Shown here in pieces: positions 58,751 to 64,000 of a stretch of DNA of 64,000 bases (position 1 is its first letter; every line of letters starts with the position of its first letter). The notes beneath the pieces were generated by a model. That model did no database searches. It was not told where the DNA came from and worked only from the letters and a program-made list of their open reading frames with translations. Both the position numbers and the translations under genes were made by a program. The stretch comes from Duganella sp. 1411 (GTDB lineage: Bacteria; Pseudomonadota; Gammaproteobacteria; Burkholderiales; Burkholderiaceae_D), in NCBI RefSeq assembly GCF_017833525.1, contig NZ_JAFICD010000003.1, positions 434,001-498,000 of the forward strand. The letters are read 5' to 3'.

Positions 58751-61141
58751 TCAAACACCGCCCAGGCGGCGCGCCGGGCCGAGGCGCGCGCCCTTGAACG
58801 CGCCGGCGCGCCACGCCAGCAGCGCCAGGCCCAGCATCAGCAACATCCAGCTGCCCGGCTCCGGCACCGCCGTCGGCGCGCCGCCCTGGCCGACCAGATA
58901 GCTGAAGCCGTAGATGCCGCTGTCGAGCGTGAAGGTCAGCAGCAGGTTGAGCGTGTTGGCGTTGATGACGCCCAGGTCGAGCACATGGCCGTTGAACACG
59001 GCCGCCGCCTCGGCCAGCGTGGTGAAGCTGCCCGAGTACAGCGAGACGCCGCCGTTGGCGACAGACAGGCTGAAGCCGCTGTCGAAGCCGGGCGAGAAGA
59101 ACGGCCGCACCAGTCCCAGCAACAGGTGCTCGCCGGAGGCGAACGGCAAGCTCAGTTCGGCGCTCGCGGTCATCGGGAAGAACGCGGCCGCCATGGTGCC
59201 GGCGGCCAGCGTGTCGGCGTTGGCGAACGCCGCCGCCACCTCGGCCGACGAGGCGATCAGCGGCGCCACCGAGGCCGCCGTGGGCAAGGCGCTGGCGTAC
59301 GAGTAGACCGCCGACCTGACCTCGTCCTGCGGCGCCCACGGGGCGTAGGCGGCGCCGCCGACGTTGGCGGCGGTGCCCGCCTCGGGGATGTAGAGCGCGG
59401 TCGGCTGCCCGTTGCCGGCGCGGGTGGTGACGGCGGCGCCGCGGCCGTAGTCGGTGTAGGTGCTGCGCGCCTCGACCGTGCTGCCCATGGCGCTGGCCAA
59501 CGCGTGCGCGCGCGCCTCGGACGGCTGGCCGGGGACCGCCGGCGAGGGGTCGCCGGCGATGCGCGTCACGATCGCCTGCGCGCTCGCCCAGGCCGCTTCC
59601 ATCGCCCCCACCCGGCCGCTGCCGGAGTTGGCCACCGCGTCGGCGCTGGCGTAGTAGCTGGCGCTGGCCACGGCGGTGGCGCTGGCGCCGGCGCCGGAGG
59701 TGTAGAAGGCGCCGCCGCCGGCCGCGTTGGCGCGGGCGACGGCGATGTAGTTGGAGCCGGCGATGGCCTGGGCGTTGCCATAGCCGCCGCCCCCGGCGCC
59801 GTATTGGCCGGTGGCGTCGGCCACGCTGGTGACCCGGCCGCCGCCGTAGACGGTGGACACGGCGTCGGCCGTGCCGCCAGATTGCGCGAACAGCCCGTCG
59901 CCGGGCTTGCCGGCGATGGCCGTGCTGGTGCCGGTGATCTGGGCGTTCCAGCTGCCCGGCGACGCGCTCAGCCACAGCTGGCTGTTGGCGTTGCCGCCGC
60001 TGCCGGGCGTGCCCGCCTCGGTGCCGGGATCGAACGGATTGCCCGCGCTGGAGCCGCCCTGGCCGCCGATGGCGCTGCCGGCGACGTCGACCAGCCACGC
60101 GGTGCCGGACGACAGCGAGATCGTCGACGCGGCGTCGCCGCCGCGGCCGCCCAAGCCGAAGCTGGTGCCGCCGCCGGCGCCGCCGGTGGCCGTCTGCGAC
60201 AGGTTCAGGAAGTCGCCGGCATAGGCCGCGCTGTGGCTGACCGAGGCCGCGCCGCCGTCGCCGCCGTAGCCGTGGGGAACGGCCGTGAAGTCGAGGTTGG
60301 CGTCGCCGCCGCGCCCGCCGGTGGCGGTGGTCACCATGGTCAGGTCGAGCACGCCCGAGCCGGTCCCGCTCAAGCCGTTGGTGGCGCTGGCCGCGCCGCC
60401 GGCGCCGGCGTGCGCGCCTTCGTACGTGGCGGCCCCGCCCGCGCCGCCGGTCGCGCTGGACGCCAGCAGCATCGGCGCGCTGCCGCTGCCGCCGGCACGG
60501 GTGTTGCTGGTGGCGGCGCCGCCGTCGCCGCTGGCGAAGCCGGCGCTGCCCAGGCCGCCCTCGCCGCCGGTGGCCGTGGCCGCCGCCTGCACGCCGGCGC
60601 TGCCGGCCGTGCTCACGGTGGCGTTGGCGACGGCGGCGCCGCCCTTGCCGCCGACGGCGCCCAGGCCGCCGGGCGGAGCGCCGGCCCCGGCGCCCGCGCC
60701 CGGCAGGCCGGCGTTGCCGCCCCGGCCGCCGGTGCCGACCACGGTCAGCACGGCCGGGCCGGCCGACAAGGTGGTCGACATGTCGGCCAGGGTGGCGGCG
60801 CCGTCGCCGCCGAGGCCGGCGTTGCCGCCCATCACGCTGGCGTTGCCGGCCGCGCCGTTGCCGCCGTCGCCGCCGCGGCCGCCGGTGACGGTCAGCGAGT
60901 TGGTGAAGTCGACGCTGAACGCCGTTTGCTGGGCCGGTGGCGCCGTCAGGCCGTTGCCGCCGGCCGCGCCGGGCACGGCGCCGGCCAGGCCGCTGCCGCC
61001 CGGCGGCCCCTGGTAGATCAGGTCGATGGCCGCCGCGTTGCCGGCCCACGCCGCGCACAGCAGCGGTATCAGGCGCAGCCCGGTGCGCAGGCGGCTGTAA
61101 CGGGAATGGGATTGTGAGCGGGTGCCTTGAACACTGACCAT
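58751..61141 (-). CDS. Glycine-rich PEP-CTERM sorting domain protein
   Basis: The 796-residue secreted protein has a signal peptide (LRLIPLLCAAWAGNAAA), then a very long Gly/Ala/Ser/Thr-rich region with recurring GGxGG, GGxGGDG and TATGGxGG blocks. A helical segment follows. The end is VPEPGSWMLLMLGLALLAWRA, the PEP-CTERM/exosortase signal, with a basic tail. It would be sorted to the cell surface by an exosortase, probably as a matrix or polysaccharide-associated protein. Confidence 0.88.
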   Translation of the reverse strand: MVSVQGTRSQSHSRYSRLRTGLRLIPLLCAAWAGNAAAIDLIYQGPPGGSGLAGAVPGAAGGNGLTAPPAQQTAFSVDFTNSLTVTGGRGGDGGNGAAGNASVMGGNAGLGGDGAATLADMSTTLSAGPAVLTVVGTGGRGGNAGLPGAGAGAGAPPGGLGAVGGKGGAAVANATVSTAGSAGVQAAATATGGEGGLGSAGFASGDGGAATSNTRAGGSGSAPMLLASSATGGAGGAATYEGAHAGAGGAASATNGLSGTGSGVLDLTMVTTATGGRGGDANLDFTAVPHGYGGDGGAASVSHSAAYAGDFLNLSQTATGGAGGGTSFGLGGRGGDAASTISLSSGTAWLVDVAGSAIGGQGGSSAGNPFDPGTEAGTPGSGGNANSQLWLSASPGSWNAQITGTSTAIAGKPGDGLFAQSGGTADAVSTVYGGGRVTSVADATGQYGAGGGGYGNAQAIAGSNYIAVARANAAGGGAFYTSGAGASATAVASASYYASADAVANSGSGRVGAMEAAWASAQAIVTRIAGDPSPAVPGQPSEARAHALASAMGSTVEARSTYTDYGRGAAVTTRAGNGQPTALYIPEAGTAANVGGAAYAPWAPQDEVRSAVYSYASALPTAASVAPLIASSAEVAAAFANADTLAAGTMAAAFFPMTASAELSLPFASGEHLLLGLVRPFFSPGFDSGFSLSVANGGVSLYSGSFTTLAEAAAVFNGHVLDLGVINANTLNLLLTFTLDSGIYGFSYLVGQGGAPTAVPEPGSWMLLMLGLALLAWRAGAFKGARLGPARRLGGV

Positions 61142-61347
61142 GAAGTCCTCCGTGAATAGACGAGATCGACGAGATCGACGAGATGAACGCGATCGCGGGG
61201 GGCCGCGCCGCAGCGCGCCCGCGCTAGCCCGGCCACCCGTGAACTGGAAGTGTAGTCAGTGTGTTCAAAATTGCTAGACTTTTTTATATTGCCGGAGGCG
61301 GAACCGTTGCGAACTTGCGAATGTGTAGCCGCCCGGTCACATCGCGC
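61142..61347. other. Gap upstream of the PEP-CTERM gene
   Basis: 206 bp without a gene. A 9-bp tandem, CGAGATCGA at 61161 and 61170 with a third near copy at 61179, lies just upstream of the PEP-CTERM start and could be spacer expansion or a regulator site. The remainder is AT-richer and probably holds the promoter. Confidence 0.5.
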
Positions 61348-62028
61348 CTACACCTCGCTCCACTGGCGCAACAGGTTGTGGTAATGGCCGGTCAGGCCGA
61401 CCAGTTCGGCGCAGTCGCCCAGGCGCGCGCGCAGGCTCTGGATGTTCTGGTCCAGCTCGAGCAACATGCCGCGCCGCATGTCGTCGCGCACCATGCTTTG
61501 CGTCCAGAAAAACGAGCACACGCGGGCCCCGCGCGTGACCGGCTCGACCCGGTGGATGCTGGTCGACGGGTACAGGATCAGGTCGCCTGCCGGCAGCTTG
61601 ACCTCGTGTTCGCCGTACGCGTCGGTGACGATCAGCTCGCCGCCGTCGTAGTCGTCCGGATCGCTCAGGAACAGGGTCGACGAGACGTCGGTGCGCACCC
61701 ACTGGCCCGAGCCCGCCACGCGGCGCAGCGCGCCGTCCACGTGCGCGCCGTAGTGTTCGCCGCCGGCGTAGCTGTTGAACATCGGTGGAATGGTGCGCAG
61801 CGGCAGCGCGGCGGCGAAGAACAAGGCGTTGCCGGCCAGCGCCTCGAGCACGGTGCGCCCCAGTTCCAGCGCCAGCGGCGAGGTCTCCGCCAACTGCCGG
61901 TTCTGCTTGACCTGGGCGCCCTGGGCGCCGACCGTGGCGCGGCCGTCGACCCAGTCCGAGGCGTCCAGGCGGGCGCGCATGGCCGCCACTTGTTCGCGGC
62001 TCAACACGCCAGGGATGTGCAACATCAT
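61348..62028 (-). CDS. piuC: PKHD-type Fe(II)/2-oxoglutarate hydroxylase PiuC
   Basis: The 226-residue protein starts MMLHIPGVLSREQVAAMRARL. It has the iron ligands HYGAHVDGA (H-x-D) and SIHRVEPVTRGARVCSFFW (distal His and 2-oxoglutarate-binding Arg). PiuC (YbiX) accompanies iron-siderophore receptors of the Fiu type. GGAG lies 8 nt upstream. It follows the receptor gene in the same direction, with a terminator hairpin between them. Confidence 0.93.
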   Translation of the reverse strand: MMLHIPGVLSREQVAAMRARLDASDWVDGRATVGAQGAQVKQNRQLAETSPLALELGRTVLEALAGNALFFAAALPLRTIPPMFNSYAGGEHYGAHVDGALRRVAGSGQWVRTDVSSTLFLSDPDDYDGGELIVTDAYGEHEVKLPAGDLILYPSTSIHRVEPVTRGARVCSFFWTQSMVRDDMRRGMLLELDQNIQSLRARLGDCAELVGLTGHYHNLLRQWSEV

Positions 62029-62057
62029 GATCGAAACTCCTTCAACGGGTGGTCTGG

Positions 62058-62089
62058 AAAAAACAAAGCCCCGCCGGTGGGGGCGGGGC
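62058..62089 (-). terminator. Hairpin between the receptor and piuC
   Basis: On the minus strand GCCCCGCC and GGCGGGGC form an 8-bp stem, then TTTGTTTTTT. It lies 31 nt past the receptor stop and should terminate or attenuate transcription into piuC. Confidence 0.85.
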
Positions 62090-62119
62090 CGGACAGATCG
62101 GGCTAAGGCGCCGTCCTGT

Positions 62120-64000
62120 TTAGAACTTGATGTTGGCCGTCAGGCTGGCCGAGCGCGGCGCGCCCGGCGTGTAGCGGTAGCCCGACTTGTTGATCGCCGC
62201 GGCGTACTCCTTGTCGGCCAGGTTGTAGACGTTCAGGCGCAGGTCGACGTGCTTGTTGATCGGGTACGACGCCATGGCGTCGGCCACCCAGTACGAATCG
62301 ACATAGGCCGGCGTGCCGACGGCGCCGTCGGTGCCGCGCAGCAGCTTGCCGGAGTAGCGCAGGCCGCCGCCGATCTGCAGGCCGAACGGCAGGGTGTACG
62401 CGGTCCACGACGTGAACGCCTGTTTCGGCGTGTAGCTCAGCTGGTTCTCGCCGCTGGCGGTCACCACCTTGCCCTGCTCGACCTTGGTCGACATGCGGGT
62501 GTAGCCGGCGCTGACGATCCAGCCGCGGGTAATCTCGCCGGTCACGCCCAGCTCGATGCCCTGGACGCGCTTCTTGCCGTTCTGGTAGTAGACCGCCGGG
62601 TTGGTCGGATCGACCTCGACCTCGTTCTTGACGTCGGTGCGGTACAGCGCGGCCGACAGCGACAGCTTCTGCTTGAGCAAGTCCCACTTGCCGCCCAGCT
62701 CGTAGTTGGTGGTCTCCTGCGGATCGTAGTTGACGTTGGCGCTGCTGTTGGCGGCCGCGCTGAGCGAGAAGTTGGTGCCGCCCGGCGGCGATTTCGACGT
62801 CGCCACCAGACCGTAGACGCTGCTCTCCGGGGTGATCTTGTACAGCGCCGACAGCTTGCCGTTGATCAGGTTGTCGCTCTTCTTGAGCGAGGTCGGGATC
62901 TTGGTGCCGACCGGCAGCGGCTGCACCGCCGGCGGCGTCACGGCCGCCTGCAGCGCGACGGCGTTGTACTCGGTGGTGTAGTGGTCGAAGCGCACGCCGC
63001 CGTTCAGGATCCACTTGTCGCCAATCTTGATGGTGTCGAACACGTAGGCGCTCTGGGTGTCGGTGGTGCCGTGGCTTTCGGCGCCGTTGCGGCCGTAGGT
63101 CAGGTTGAACCACAGCGCCGGGTCCGGATGGTAGATGGTGGTGATCGGCAGGCCGGTGCCGTTGGTGGCGGCCCAGGTGTAGGTGGTCTGCTTCTCGGTG
63201 GTGACCTCGAGGCCGCCGACCACCGTGTGCTTGAGCGCGCCCGTGGCGAACTCGCCGGTGGCGGTGGTCTGGTTGGTGAAGATCTTGTTGCTGGCGTCGC
63301 GGAACGTCAGGTTGGTGCGGCGCATCTGCCAGCTGTTCGGGTCGCTGCTCGGCAGCACCAGGTTGGCGGCGGTGGCCATGAACGAGGTCAGCAGATAATC
63401 CTGGTCGGTCTTGCCGAAGCGGGTGGTGTTTTGCAGCTTGATGCCGTTGGCGAAGTCGTGCTCGATGCGCACGGTGGCCATGTCGGCGGTGACGTCGTCG
63501 TGGTCGTAGGTGGAGCCGTAGAAGTTGCTCGAATCGACCCGCGGCGCGTTGTTGAGCGGCGCCAGGCGGGCGCGCTCGGCGGCGATGACGGCCGGGGTGC
63601 CGGTGGTCGGCACCGGCGCGCTGTAGCCGGGCATGCCGATGGTCAGCACGCCGCCGTCCGGAATATTGTTTTGCTTGACGTGCAGGTAGTTCAGGTAGAC
63701 GCGGGTCGGGCCGTTCAGGCCGAACGCCACCGACGGCGCCACCGCCCAGCGCTTGTTCTTGACGACGTCGCGCGCCGGGTTGCCGCTGTCCTGGTCGAGC
63801 AGGTTGACGCGCAGGGCGGTGCCGCTGTCGGCGTCGAGCACCTGGTTGAGGTCGGCCGTGGCGCGCTTTTGCTTGCCGCTGCCGACGGTGACCGAGCCCA
63901 GGTAGGCGTTTTCCTGCAACGGCTGCTTGCTGACCAGGTTGATCGAACCGGTCGGCGAGCTGCGGCCGTTGTCGGTGCCGGCCGGGCCCTTGAGCACGTC
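62120..64000 (-). CDS. TonB-dependent catecholate siderophore receptor (Fiu-like), partial
   Basis: At least 626 residues are visible; the gene continues beyond 64000. The plug-end motif DVLKGPAGTDNGRSSPTGSI and the beta-barrel repeats end in SLTANIKF with a terminal aromatic, typical of outer-membrane barrels. The Fiu/TonB-siderophore type is supported by PiuC downstream, as in the fiu-ybiX region of E. coli. It is an outer-membrane receptor powered by TonB. The siderophore is unknown. Confidence 0.92.
   Translation of the reverse strand, partial: DVLKGPAGTDNGRSSPTGSINLVSKQPLQENAYLGSVTVGSGKQKRATADLNQVLDADSGTALRVNLLDQDSGNPARDVVKNKRWAVAPSVAFGLNGPTRVYLNYLHVKQNNIPDGGVLTIGMPGYSAPVPTTGTPAVIAAERARLAPLNNAPRVDSSNFYGSTYDHDDVTADMATVRIEHDFANGIKLQNTTRFGKTDQDYLLTSFMATAANLVLPSSDPNSWQMRRTNLTFRDASNKIFTNQTTATGEFATGALKHTVVGGLEVTTEKQTTYTWAATNGTGLPITTIYHPDPALWFNLTYGRNGAESHGTTDTQSAYVFDTIKIGDKWILNGGVRFDHYTTEYNAVALQAAVTPPAVQPLPVGTKIPTSLKKSDNLINGKLSALYKITPESSVYGLVATSKSPPGGTNFSLSAAANSSANVNYDPQETTNYELGGKWDLLKQKLSLSAALYRTDVKNEVEVDPTNPAVYYQNGKKRVQGIELGVTGEITRGWIVSAGYTRMSTKVEQGKVVTASGENQLSYTPKQAFTSWTAYTLPFGLQIGGGLRYSGKLLRGTDGAVGTPAYVDSYWVADAMASYPINKHVDLRLNVYNLADKEYAAAINKSGYRYTPGAPRSASLTANIKF

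Noticed and set aside
58733..61117. A 794-codon plus-strand frame opposite the PEP-CTERM gene
   Set aside because: It is rich in Ala, Gly and Arg with no domain, and is the mirror of the GC-rich glycine codons. The minus frame has a signal peptide and PEP-CTERM end.
1..64000. CRISPR array
   Set aside because: No regularly spaced direct repeats of 25-40 bp were seen; the repeats found are palindromic and dispersed.

Overview
The window looks like chromosome of a GC-rich betaproteobacterium of the Oxalobacteraceae type (Massilia, Duganella or Janthinobacterium relatives). This is inferred from codon use and gene content: a PutA without a DNA-binding domain next to an Lrp regulator, a PEP-CTERM protein, DUF6279 and DUF3300 lipoproteins, many chemotaxis and GGDEF genes, and recurrent GTAGGGCGGATTA repeats. 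No rRNA or tRNA gene was recognised. Coding starts were chosen from ribosome binding sites and family starts.

Layout. 1-6.2 kb: a branched-chain amino-acid type ABC transporter (livG, livF, binding protein, partial livH, all on the minus strand), a GMC oxidoreductase and a nitronate monooxygenase. 6.2-7.2 kb: a gene-free stretch with DnaA-box-like sites and two copies of an AT-rich motif. 7.2-25 kb: housekeeping genes (mtnN, putA/lrp, a chemotaxis receptor, AraC, an NAD-dependent epimerase, LysR, coaD, rsmD, glmU, an AsnC-type regulator, glmS). A second DnaA-box cluster follows glmU.

25-42 kb: an accessory island that begins directly after glmS, the classical attTn7 position. It starts with iterated repeats resembling transposase binding sites, then a DUF2384 antitoxin-like gene and a TniQ gene, with no tnsABC visible. 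The cargo contains three ATPase-plus-nuclease type modules: an unrecognised ATPase/small-protein pair (27.05-28.65 kb), a Septu-like ATPase/HNH pair (28.9-31.3 kb), and a Gabija pair (gajA/gajB, 33.8-36.5 kb) with a CoiA-like nuclease upstream and two downstream genes that carry frameshifts. An IS30 transposase remnant, a HEPN-like gene, a gene broken by a 13-bp tandem duplication, and an hcp/peptidoglycan endopeptidase/immunity cassette (type VI secretion cargo) complete the region. The right end of the island was not located.

42-64 kb: ordinary chromosome again, with short-chain dehydrogenase, FMN reductase, DHFR-like reductase, DUF3300 lipoprotein and GNAT genes, a decayed amidase-like effector with its STY0301-family partner, a ParD-like/methionine aminopeptidase pair, an MFS transporter, a KefB-like antiporter, a diguanylate cyclase, a YciI protein, a GST, a second chemotaxis receptor, hemerythrin, a glycine-rich PEP-CTERM protein, and a PiuC/TonB-dependent siderophore receptor pair running off the right edge.

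The strongest candidate for something undescribed is the two-gene ATPase module at 27052-28652. Next come the two frameshifted genes attached to Gabija, the paired DnaA-box/TAC-repeat/AT-tract motifs, and the DUF2384-TniQ pair at the island edge.
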